From a virus, in the IMG/VR virus record IMGVR_UViG_3300025727_000603, positions 1 through 64,000 of that record: 64,000 nucleotides of DNA; one strand, given 5' to 3'. The translations under genes were made by a program, and so were the position numbers. Under the pieces are notes generated by a model. The model saw nothing but the letters and a program-made list of their open reading frames with translations. It had not been told where the DNA came from and did no database searches. Shown here piece by piece: positions 55,440 to 63,195 of the stretch (the stretch's first letter is position 1; every line of letters begins with the position of its first letter).

Positions 55440-57902
55440 ATGGCTACTAGATTAAAAATAAAACAAACTGCTGTACCAGGTAAGAAACCTGTTGCTTCCC
55501 CATCAACTGATTCTGCCTACATAGAGCAGGGTGAGTTGGCATTAAACACAGCCGATAAAAAACTCTGGACAAATGATGGTTCTGCAATAGTTGAATTAAC
55601 TACTAACGATATAGCATCAATTCTGTTTCCAGGATTAATTAAAATAGGATTTACGGAGAATGGTAGGGATTATCCACTTGAATTAGATAGTTCTAATAAG
55701 GCTTATGTTAATGTACCTTGGACTGATACAGATACTCTTGCAGGTTTAACAGATACTGATACTGCTGGAGCCGTTAATGATTCTATTCTTAAATATGATA
55801 GTAGTACATCTAAATGGGAAATTGCTGAAAATACTATTGACCTTTTAGAAGATACTGATACTACTGGAATCAATCACAACGCTATTCTTAAATATGATAT
55901 TATTGCTGGGAAATGGGTTATTGGAACTAATGCTACAGCAGGTGCTACATCATCAGCCATATTACCAGTTGCTTATGCTAGATTATTTACAACATATTCT
56001 GGTACAGGAACAGGTATAAATTGGAGTGCCTATAATTCTAGTAACGGACAAATTCAATTTTATTTTAATACTGTACAACCAGATTTCAATTACTCTGTAG
56101 TTACAGATTCAGAAGGATATGATAACTTACAAATACAAACTATTAATAAAACTACTACTGGGTTTAAAATAGTATCAGCTGATGCATCAGGTTCATATGT
56201 ACCACCATCAACATTTCCATTTTCATTAATTGTATATCCAAGTAACCCATTACAAACTATAACGTCAGATTCATATACCGGTTCCGGATTAATTTCTATA
56301 TCTGGTTCCGGTGCTATATCAACTACTGCTGAAACTAATGTTCAATCTGATTGGACTGCTACTTCTGGTGATGCAGCTATTCTGAATAAACCCACTGACT
56401 TTTCCACTGGTACCAGTGGATTTGTAGCGGGCCCATCTACTGCTGATGAGTCAGCTGGTAGAATATTAGATGCTAATAATACCTGGGTAGATAAACCAAC
56501 TAACGGTACTGACGGTAATGGTATTACAGGATCTAGTTATAATGCAAGTGACGGTAAGGTTACACTAACATTTGATACTACAGCTGATTTTACTACTGGT
56601 GATTTAAGACGTCCTGTAGGTGCTATAGCTTCTGGCTCTAATGATATTGTATCATCAGGTACATTACACGCCGAGTTTTTGGGATACGCTACATCGTCTC
56701 ATGGTATACATGTACCTAGTTCTACAACTCAAGGTGATGTATTAACTGCTGGAGCTACTGCCGGAGCATTAACATGGGCAGCTCCTTCTTCCTCCTCTGT
56801 TGAAATATCTGATGATGTACCAATTTCTCCAAGTGCTGGGGATCTTTGGATTGATTCTGCATCGATGAGTTTAAATGCTTATTATGCTGATGGTACTTCA
56901 TCACAATGGGTAGGAATATCCGGTTCAAGTGGTGGTGGCAGCGGTGGTTTCAATGGAGTTATGGATGATCATATGATACCAACTACCAATGATACATATG
57001 ATATTGGTTCTGCAGAATACAAGATAAGAGATCTTTATGTATCAGATAACTCTCTTTGGATTGGTGACGATCATAAGGTGAGTGTCGAAGGTGGGAAACA
57101 AAAGAATAAGAAGCGGAAGCAGGGTAAGACCCCCAAGAAAGTATTTGATGCTTTAATTGGTGACGCCCCTAAACCATTTCCTACTGAAGCTGATTTAAAG
57201 GCTAAGTTTAAAATAGATATACATGACCCTGCACCAGATCCTACAGTAGATCCTGATCACGTAGATTTTCAACCATTAACGCATCAATGGTTACATTTTG
57301 CTATAATTAATGGAATGGCAGGGGCTATTACCCCAGAAAATATATTTGATAATACTGATGATTTTGCAGATGATTCTGATACTACGACATCAACAACTGG
57401 CCCGCTCACCACATCAAACCCAGGGAGTGTAGGACACTTCTGGATTAACTCAACATCTGGTGAGGCATACGTTTGTACTGATGCTTCTACGGATGCGAAT
57501 GTTTGGACGGGTATTAGTGCCGATCTTAGCAACTATGTTTCAACATCTTCACCCGCTTTTAATGCAAGGCTAAATGGTAATGGGAACGACTATTACAATT
57601 TTCATCCGCGAGTCTATAACGCTTACCCGACAACCGGTCAAGTACATTCATTAAATTTTCTATATCCCCAATATAGGCTAATATTTAGCGGCGATGCTAC
57701 ATTGACTTATACCGCTAGTATATTTGGCTCAACAATGATGTTGATGCTAAAACCCAATGGACATACAATTACTTGGTCAGGCAGCGCATTTAAATGGGCC
57801 GGGGGTACGGAACCGACATGGTCGGAGCATACCTGGTGGTTGATTGGTTTGACGTATGTCGATTCCGGTTATGTTTTTTGTAGTCCGACAGGTGCGACGT
57901 GA
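55440..57902 (+). CDS. Tail fibre protein with basic module and VFCS-type tip, 820 aa
   Basis: MATRLKIKQTAVPGKKPVAS and YIEQGELALNTADKKLW are the N-terminal attachment domain. SPSAGDLWIDSASMSLNAYY lies at about 464-483, and YDIGSAEYKIRDLYVSDNSL then WIGDDHK at about 520-546, followed by a lysine/arginine-rich stretch (KNKKRKQGKTPKK). The C-terminal 100 residues end GGTEPTWSEHTWWLIG... VFCSPTGAT. This tip reappears in the fibre at 58925, and both are followed by an MSLPHTF adhesin gene with a four-base overlap. Receptor binding or fibre tip role inferred. Confidence 0.8.
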   Translation: MATRLKIKQTAVPGKKPVASPSTDSAYIEQGELALNTADKKLWTNDGSAIVELTTNDIASILFPGLIKIGFTENGRDYPLELDSSNKAYVNVPWTDTDTLAGLTDTDTAGAVNDSILKYDSSTSKWEIAENTIDLLEDTDTTGINHNAILKYDIIAGKWVIGTNATAGATSSAILPVAYARLFTTYSGTGTGINWSAYNSSNGQIQFYFNTVQPDFNYSVVTDSEGYDNLQIQTINKTTTGFKIVSADASGSYVPPSTFPFSLIVYPSNPLQTITSDSYTGSGLISISGSGAISTTAETNVQSDWTATSGDAAILNKPTDFSTGTSGFVAGPSTADESAGRILDANNTWVDKPTNGTDGNGITGSSYNASDGKVTLTFDTTADFTTGDLRRPVGAIASGSNDIVSSGTLHAEFLGYATSSHGIHVPSSTTQGDVLTAGATAGALTWAAPSSSSVEISDDVPISPSAGDLWIDSASMSLNAYYADGTSSQWVGISGSSGGGSGGFNGVMDDHMIPTTNDTYDIGSAEYKIRDLYVSDNSLWIGDDHKVSVEGGKQKNKKRKQGKTPKKVFDALIGDAPKPFPTEADLKAKFKIDIHDPAPDPTVDPDHVDFQPLTHQWLHFAIINGMAGAITPENIFDNTDDFADDSDTTTSTTGPLTTSNPGSVGHFWINSTSGEAYVCTDASTDANVWTGISADLSNYVSTSSPAFNARLNGNGNDYYNFHPRVYNAYPTTGQVHSLNFLYPQYRLIFSGDATLTYTASIFGSTMMLMLKPNGHTITWSGSAFKWAGGTEPTWSEHTWWLIGLTYVDSGYVFCSPTGAT

Positions 57903-58855
57903 GTTTGCCGCATACTTTCTACGCGGCGACTTTTGCGGGTGCATTGCCGGCCCCAGAGGGGTCCACATGTGAATTCTCTAACACATTCACTAATGCAGGA
58001 CAAATAGGTAGGACTGGACCTTCTCAAAGTCAAATTAATCAAGCATATTCAGATGTAACTGTTACTAATGGTATTCAAGAATGGATAGTTCCTTGCACCT
58101 CTACCTATAGTATCACTGTAGCTGGAGCATCAGCTGACGGGACGAGAAAAGGACTAGGGGCGATTATAAAAGGGGAGTTTTATCTTACAGAAGGGGATAC
58201 TATAAAAATAATTGTTGGCCAACAAGGTACTCTAGAGGGAGAACCACAGCACAATGACATGTCTAGTTCTGGAGGAGGAGGTAGTTTTGTGTGGAATTCA
58301 AATATTGGAACCCCCTCAAGTTCAAATACCCCTCTGATAGCAGCTGGTGGAGGAGGAGGAGGAAGTGGCATCGTCGGAAACCACACCGGAACAAACGCTT
58401 CATACTCTACATCTGGTGCCCTTGGAACAGGTGGCTGTCCTGGAAGTGGAGGTACAAGTGGAGGGGCTGGAGCTCCAGGAGGTTGTGATGGTAATTGGTG
58501 GGATGGAACAGGTGGAGCAGGTTGGCATCAAGACTCTGTAACCTCTGGACAAAATTCTGGACTAGGAGCTCCCCCAGTTTCAGTTGCAAATGGTGCGGTA
58601 GGTGGACTTGGGCATTATCAGTCGACTGTCGAAGGTGTTGGTGGCTTTGGATGCGGTGCAGGAGCTACCGGAGATGGTATTTGGGGTGTTGGTGGCGGTG
58701 GCGGTGGCTACTCAGGCGGTGGCGGTGGCGGTAATACTGGTACTGATAGTGATAGAGGAAGTGGTGGCGGTGGCGGTTCATATAACAACGGTCAAAATAC
58801 CACCACTCTTGGTTATCAGACTGGTCATGGCTACGTCATAATCGAAACTCTTTAG
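57899..58855 (+). CDS. Glycine-rich receptor-binding adhesin (Gly_rich/ALK-like), 318 aa
   Basis: After a short MSLPHTF leader, residues about 65-130 are a beta domain (WIVPCTSTYSITVAGA, IIKGEFYLTEGDTIKIIVGQ). The rest is a glycine-rich domain with poly-Gly tracts (AAGGGGGGSG, GGGGGGYSGG, GSGGGGGSY) ending GHGYVIIETL. This matches the glycine-rich domain of ALK-type proteins and resembles gp38-type adhesins (poly-Gly II helices) of T-even relatives such as S16. It probably caps the preceding fibre. The start region is locally GC-rich (57781-57960), unlike the neighbours. Confidence 0.75.
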   Translation: MSLPHTFYAATFAGALPAPEGSTCEFSNTFTNAGQIGRTGPSQSQINQAYSDVTVTNGIQEWIVPCTSTYSITVAGASADGTRKGLGAIIKGEFYLTEGDTIKIIVGQQGTLEGEPQHNDMSSSGGGGSFVWNSNIGTPSSSNTPLIAAGGGGGGSGIVGNHTGTNASYSTSGALGTGGCPGSGGTSGGAGAPGGCDGNWWDGTGGAGWHQDSVTSGQNSGLGAPPVSVANGAVGGLGHYQSTVEGVGGFGCGAGATGDGIWGVGGGGGGYSGGGGGGNTGTDSDRGSGGGGGSYNNGQNTTTLGYQTGHGYVIIETL

Positions 58856-58922
58856 CTTAGATGATAATAAATATATGTGGAACGAAGAAACTAGTAACTG
58901 GCACTTAACAGAGGTTGAATAA
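58842..58922 (+). pseudogene. Possible remnant of a fibre-gene segment
   Basis: A frame without start codon reads LDDNKYMWNEETSNWHLTEV and ends TAA just before the next ATG. K-Y-x-W-N-x-x-x-x-x-W resembles fibre attachment modules (compare TFTYNSTKTLWEP in the next gene). Short, so chance is possible. Confidence 0.35.
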
Positions 58923-58924
58923 GA

Positions 58925-60286
58925 ATGGCGATTAATTTTCCAAGTAGTAATTTATATAACGGGTACACCCATGTAGTAGGGGATGTAACATTTACCTACA
59001 ATTCAACTAAAACCTTATGGGAACCATCGACGGCTGCTGCAACTATTCATGATACTCCAGTTGATGGTTCTAGTACAATCGCCATTTCTTCAAATTGGGC
59101 ATTTGATTCTGTAAAAACGAATGTACCTACAGGTGCATTGTTTACAGATACTACAGGATCATCAGTTGATATTGATGATAACCCACCAACTTCTCCAAGC
59201 GCTGGGGATCTTTGGATTAATTCAACATCGATGAAGTTGAGTGTATATTATGATGATGGGGGTTCATTACAATGGGTTGAAACTAATACTGCTGGATCTA
59301 ACAATTATGTTGATGGAGTATCACTAGTAGGGGGATCGACTCTAACCTTAACTAGATCCGGTACACTAGGAGATCTAACTACAGATTTATCATCTTTGTC
59401 TGGGCTTGAAGGTATGGTGACGGATGCTACATTTGTTGGTAGAGATTTAACATTACTTAGAAGTGGAGGTGTGGGTAACTTAACAGTTAATATACCAGCA
59501 GCTACAAATACATCTGCTATAAACGAGGTTGAATATATAGTAGGTACAGCGTCTGGAAATTATGATGGTATCAGTACAAGTGCATTTCCAATGGCATATG
59601 ATCCGACAGAGGATACTTTAACACTTTACATAAATGGTGTAAAACAGGCAGCGTCCACATATACAGCTGTATTGGGTACCGGCACCGCCAATAATATAAA
59701 TCTTACCGTAGGCAATGAAGCCAGTGCTACTGATGAGGTAACAATTGTTGTAGTATCCACATTATTTGTTAATGAACAAATAGTTGGCAAGTCTGGGAAT
59801 AATGGTCAAGCATTTATACCAGCAGGAACTACAGCACAAAGAACAACGCATACGACAGCCCAGGGAGGGATGACTGGTCATTTAAGATTTAACACGGATA
59901 ACATCAATCTAGAGGTTTACGATCAGTATGGGTGGTGGCGTCAGATATTACAATCTGGCACTAATTTTGAGTATGAGAAAATTCATCCAAAATCAGTAAC
60001 AATGACAAATACTACTATTGATTTGGATAATAATAATATATTTAAGGTATTAACAGGTACTACATCTTTTGGTTTTACCAATTATACTAGTGCTGGTAGA
60101 ACTACAATACTCCATATAGATAGAACTACCTCAGGATATACTTTTAATTGGCCAGGAGTAGTAAGATGGATAGGCGGGACAGAACCTACATGGACGGATC
60201 ATAGAGATTGGATTATTAATATGTTTTGTTCCGGAGCTAATGCATCTAATTATGTATTCTGTTCAGCTACAGGATATAATAGATGA
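58925..60286 (+). CDS. Tail fibre protein, 453 aa, paralogue of the 820-aa fibre
   Basis: MAINFPSSNLYNGYTHVVGD plus TFTYNSTKTLWEP form the attachment domain. SPSAGDLWINSTSMKLSVYY (about 90-109) parallels the block in the 820-aa fibre; the C-terminus (FNWPGVVRWIGGTEPTWTDH, then VFCSATGYNR) parallels its tip. EVEYIVGTASGNYDGIST and VLGTGTANNINLTVGNE are shaft segments. It overlaps the next MSLPHTF gene by four bases, like the first pair. Trimeric fibre is likely. Confidence 0.8.
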   Translation: MAINFPSSNLYNGYTHVVGDVTFTYNSTKTLWEPSTAAATIHDTPVDGSSTIAISSNWAFDSVKTNVPTGALFTDTTGSSVDIDDNPPTSPSAGDLWINSTSMKLSVYYDDGGSLQWVETNTAGSNNYVDGVSLVGGSTLTLTRSGTLGDLTTDLSSLSGLEGMVTDATFVGRDLTLLRSGGVGNLTVNIPAATNTSAINEVEYIVGTASGNYDGISTSAFPMAYDPTEDTLTLYINGVKQAASTYTAVLGTGTANNINLTVGNEASATDEVTIVVVSTLFVNEQIVGKSGNNGQAFIPAGTTAQRTTHTTAQGGMTGHLRFNTDNINLEVYDQYGWWRQILQSGTNFEYEKIHPKSVTMTNTTIDLDNNNIFKVLTGTTSFGFTNYTSAGRTTILHIDRTTSGYTFNWPGVVRWIGGTEPTWTDHRDWIINMFCSGANASNYVFCSATGYNR

Positions 60287-61128
60287 GTTTACCTCATACT
60301 TTTCTTAATGCTCGAGGAATGCCTGCTGCTGGTGGTGGTGGGTTGGCACCTGTATTTACTTATTCAGCATCTTATTTACCGTCACCTCTTAGCACTTCAA
60401 TAAGCTCATTAACAACGTGGAATTATACGTTTACTAATGTTCCATCAGTTACGACAGCAGGAAAGAGGTATATTATTGTAGTTACTGGTAACCGCGACTG
60501 GAATGGTAATAGCTATAATACATATAGTCAGCAGTTCTTAACTACATCAAGTGGTAGTATTGTAGTAAATGATGGAAGTGGTAACACTATGTCGATGACA
60601 AAAGCCAACAATAGTAGTCTAATTGAGGGTCATAGTGCTTATAATGCAACAGTTATTTCTGGTGGATTTGTTGATGCAGCCGGTAATATTACAGTTACGT
60701 TTAATAGAGCAGCAGGTCAGGTTAGTGGTGGTGGTGATCAGTATACATCAATATTTGTTTTTGATGATATTACAACTATATCATATATAGCAAATAATAT
60801 CGTTAATTCCAACACCTCGGGTGATAATTCCCAGACTTTAAATGTGACTGCAAATAATAGTACTAATGCTTCAGCTGTATTTAGAGTGGTAGGAGGTAAC
60901 AGCAGTAATAGCGGTAATGCGTTTCCAGTTTATATGAAAGCTACCTCTGAGCCAGCTTATACAAAGCTTTTTGATGGTATGAACGGGACTTCGGAAAATT
61001 TTGGAGTGTATTACTATTGGAATGGTACACATGGAACACAAGTTAATTTAGACGGTCAAATAACATTAACAACAACACCAGCTAATAACGGGCTTGCTGG
61101 CGCTGCGGCTATATTCGGATTTGAATAA
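60283..61128 (+). CDS. Fibre-tip/adhesin protein, second MSLPHTF copy, 281 aa
   Basis: MSLPHTFLNARGMPAAGGGG shares its leader with the 57899 adhesin, but the body differs: residues 30-281 are a beta-rich domain (KRYIIVVTGNRDWNG, AGNITVTFNRAAGQVSGGGD, SIFVFDDITTISYIAN) without long poly-Gly. It looks like a jelly-roll-type carbohydrate-binding tip. It forms a pair with the 453-aa fibre. The two adhesins thus share the connection and vary the binding domain. Confidence 0.72.
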   Translation: MSLPHTFLNARGMPAAGGGGLAPVFTYSASYLPSPLSTSISSLTTWNYTFTNVPSVTTAGKRYIIVVTGNRDWNGNSYNTYSQQFLTTSSGSIVVNDGSGNTMSMTKANNSSLIEGHSAYNATVISGGFVDAAGNITVTFNRAAGQVSGGGDQYTSIFVFDDITTISYIANNIVNSNTSGDNSQTLNVTANNSTNASAVFRVVGGNSSNSGNAFPVYMKATSEPAYTKLFDGMNGTSENFGVYYYWNGTHGTQVNLDGQITLTTTPANNGLAGAAAIFGFE

Positions 61129-61157
61129 AAAGATAAATACAAAAGGATAATAACACT

Positions 61158-61787
61158 ATGGCAATAAATTTTCCAAATGCACCTACTCATGGACAATCAT
61201 TCGCAGGTGATGATGATACTTGGATATGGGATAGTATAAATTCCAAATGGGGTCTTCAAGATTCTGGGCAGGTACATTATACGGCCGGAAACGGTATAGT
61301 ATTAGTAGGTACTGCCCTTTCTGCTAATGTTGGTACCTCACCTTTACAGATAATTCAATTAGACAATAGTTCTAAACTACCAGCCGTTGATGGTTCACAA
61401 TTAACAGGTATTGCAACTGGTTATTCATATACTGGAGAGACTCCAGTCAATAATAATACTATATTAGCAGATTCAGATAACTCTTATTATCTTATAAATA
61501 ATTATGAGGTTGTCGCTTTTACAATTACTATTGCTGCAGTAAGGGGAACTGCAGCTGCAGCTTGGAAAATTGAAGGATTGGCTAGACGAACTGACTATGT
61601 TAGTACTGTAATAGTAAATTCTAACATAACAGTTATAAGCAACACTTGGGTTACGAATGACCCAAGTGTTACTATTACCGGTGGTAATGATGCTCCCAAC
61701 TATATTCAAATATTAGCGACAGGAAATTCAACTGGCTCTACTATTAAATGGGCAGCATCGATGTCGACAACCATAGTAAGCGCATAA
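61158..61787 (+). CDS. Short tail fibre, 209 aa
   Basis: MAINFPNAPTHGQSFAGDDD then TWIWDSINSKWGLQDSGQ repeat the attachment module of the 453-aa fibre. QIIQLDNSSKLPAVDGSQLT is a typical fibre collar motif, and the C-terminal 100 residues are a small beta domain ending STTIVSA. A perfect inverted repeat lies at 61641-61670 within it. It overlaps the next small gene by one base (TAATG). Confidence 0.78.
   Translation: MAINFPNAPTHGQSFAGDDDTWIWDSINSKWGLQDSGQVHYTAGNGIVLVGTALSANVGTSPLQIIQLDNSSKLPAVDGSQLTGIATGYSYTGETPVNNNTILADSDNSYYLINNYEVVAFTITIAAVRGTAAAAWKIEGLARRTDYVSTVIVNSNITVISNTWVTNDPSVTITGGNDAPNYIQILATGNSTGSTIKWAASMSTTIVSA
61641..61670. repeat. Perfect 11-base inverted repeat, 8-base loop
   Basis: AACACTTGGGT and ACCCAAGTGTT flank TACGAATG inside the short fibre gene. 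As RNA it would be a stable hairpin; it is not followed by a T-run. Confidence 0.75.
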
Positions 61788-61960
61788 TGTCTATTAAGAT
61801 AGATCATTCTAATAATACTAACACTATATTATCTACAGGATCACCTGTAACTATGCCATCAGAGATGGCAACATATCGTCAAGTACTTAGAGACTTACCC
61901 GAAACTATAGATATTAACAATCAAATATTTCCAGAAAATCCAATTACAAAGACTAGTTAA
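61787..61960 (+). CDS. Small fibre-assembly/chaperone-like protein, 57 aa
   Basis: The start is the ATG in the TAATG overlap with the short fibre; the ORF otherwise extends upstream into it. MPSEMATYRQVLRDLPETID is the hallmark of small tail-fibre assembly or tail chaperone proteins (A.YRQALRDLP). It is acidic/polar and short. It probably helps fold the preceding fibre. Confidence 0.65.
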   Translation: MSIKIDHSNNTNTILSTGSPVTMPSEMATYRQVLRDLPETIDINNQIFPENPITKTS

Positions 61961-61965
61961 AATAA

Positions 61966-61973
61966 TATAAATA
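61966..61973 (+). promoter_or_regulatory. T4-type late promoter
   Basis: An exact TATAAATA in the 49-base gap, ending 36 bases before the ATG at 62010, the same spacing as at gp48 and at 52633. Confidence 0.6.
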
Positions 61974-62009
61974 CTAACATACACTTAAAGTACTTACTAC
62001 GAGAATAAT

Positions 62010-62813
62010 ATGTCAAAATCAAGAGACTTAGCTAAAGTAATTAATTCGGATGGGGGAATAACTCTTCGCGGTAATACCCTATTTGAGTCGGATAATGCTT
62101 TTGATATAGGATCGGCGGAATTTAAGGTTAGAGATTTATTTGTATCTGAAAATTCACTTTGGATAGGGGATGAACATAAATTATCCATTGACTCCACAAC
62201 AAAGAAGTTTAAAACCCGTAAAAGAAAGAAGGGTAAAACTCCTAAAAAACTTAGAGATAGGTTAGTAGGGTCTGGTAAACAATTCAATACAGAAGCCGAA
62301 ATGAAGGCTGATTTTAAAAGTAGATATTTTACTGGCGTCTCAAATCAGAAAGATAAAAACAATCCAGATCATGCTGATTTTAATCCAAATACTAAAAAAT
62401 GGGTTCGGTTTTTAAATGATCTTGAGATCAAAAAAGATGATGGATCAAATAAAGATTATGAAACTCCAGAAGATGTTATGGATGATGATGAGGATTTTGA
62501 TGAGGATAGGGATGATGATAAAGTAGAATCAACACAAACTGCAACAACAGATACTCTTGGTTTAGTTAAGATTGGGTATACTGAATCGGGTAAGAATTAT
62601 CCTGTTGAACTGTCTTCTGAGCAAATGTACGTTAATGTACCTTGGACAGATACGCAAGTAACAGTAAATGATACATTAACATCTACATCCACATCAGAAG
62701 CTCTGAGTGCTAATCAAGGTAAAGAATTAAAAGCTTTAGTTGATGCTGCAGGTGGTAGTGGTAGTGGAGTTTCAACAGGAAAGGCGATTGCAATGGCAAT
62801 TGTCTTTGGTTAA
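62010..62813 (+). CDS. Fibre-region structural protein with charged module, 267 aa
   Basis: FDIGSAEFKVRDLFVSENSL then WIGDEHKLS (about 32-58) and a basic run (KTRKRKKGKTPKK, about 70-82) copy the module at 520-590 of the 820-aa fibre. An acidic run follows (DDDEDFDEDRDDD, about 155-168), then TDTLGLVKIGYTESGKNYPV and a terminal GSGSGVSTGKAIAMAIVFG. The C-terminus is a typical phage structural ending. Own late promoter. Confidence 0.75.
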   Translation: MSKSRDLAKVINSDGGITLRGNTLFESDNAFDIGSAEFKVRDLFVSENSLWIGDEHKLSIDSTTKKFKTRKRKKGKTPKKLRDRLVGSGKQFNTEAEMKADFKSRYFTGVSNQKDKNNPDHADFNPNTKKWVRFLNDLEIKKDDGSNKDYETPEDVMDDDEDFDEDRDDDKVESTQTATTDTLGLVKIGYTESGKNYPVELSSEQMYVNVPWTDTQVTVNDTLTSTSTSEALSANQGKELKALVDAAGGSGSGVSTGKAIAMAIVFG

Positions 62814-62830
62814 TAAATAGGAAAAAATAA

Positions 62831-63184
62831 ATGGCAAATCCAAATATAGTCAATGTAACAAGTATCTACGGCAGAACAATATCAGCTGCATTAACAACTG
62901 CATCAAGTACATTATTAAGCCCCTCATCGGGTACTGTTAGAAAAATCAATAGTATTACTGTTGCAAATAAAGATGGTACAAATGATGCCGATGTTACTGT
63001 ATATGCATTAATCGATGGAAACGTTAGATACCTTGCATATGCAATAACAGTTCCTGCGAAATCAACATTAGTTGTTTCTTCTAAGGACACATCTTTCTAT
63101 CTGGAAGAAGCAGATATACTTTCTGCAAATGGTAGTGCTTCAAACGATTTAGACATAATCGTTTCGTATGACGAAATTTCTTAA
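62831..63184 (+). CDS. Small virion structural protein, 117 aa
   Basis: MANPNIVNVTSIYGRTISAA, then VRKINSITVANKDGTNDADV, then TVPAKSTLVVSSKDTSFYLE form a beta-sandwich of a kind that occurs as a single-domain virion protein in marine T4-like phages. Starts 17 bases after the preceding stop with an AGGAAAAAA leader. No function assigned beyond structural. Confidence 0.72.
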   Translation: MANPNIVNVTSIYGRTISAALTTASSTLLSPSSGTVRKINSITVANKDGTNDADVTVYALIDGNVRYLAYAITVPAKSTLVVSSKDTSFYLEEADILSANGSASNDLDIIVSYDEIS

Positions 63185-63195
63185 TAGTTACATAT

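Noticed and set aside
58291-58841. Several Trp/Arg- or Val/Gln-rich ORFs over the glycine-rich adhesin
   Set aside because: They are out-of-frame readings of GGN-rich codons; the adhesin frame has the coherent domain.
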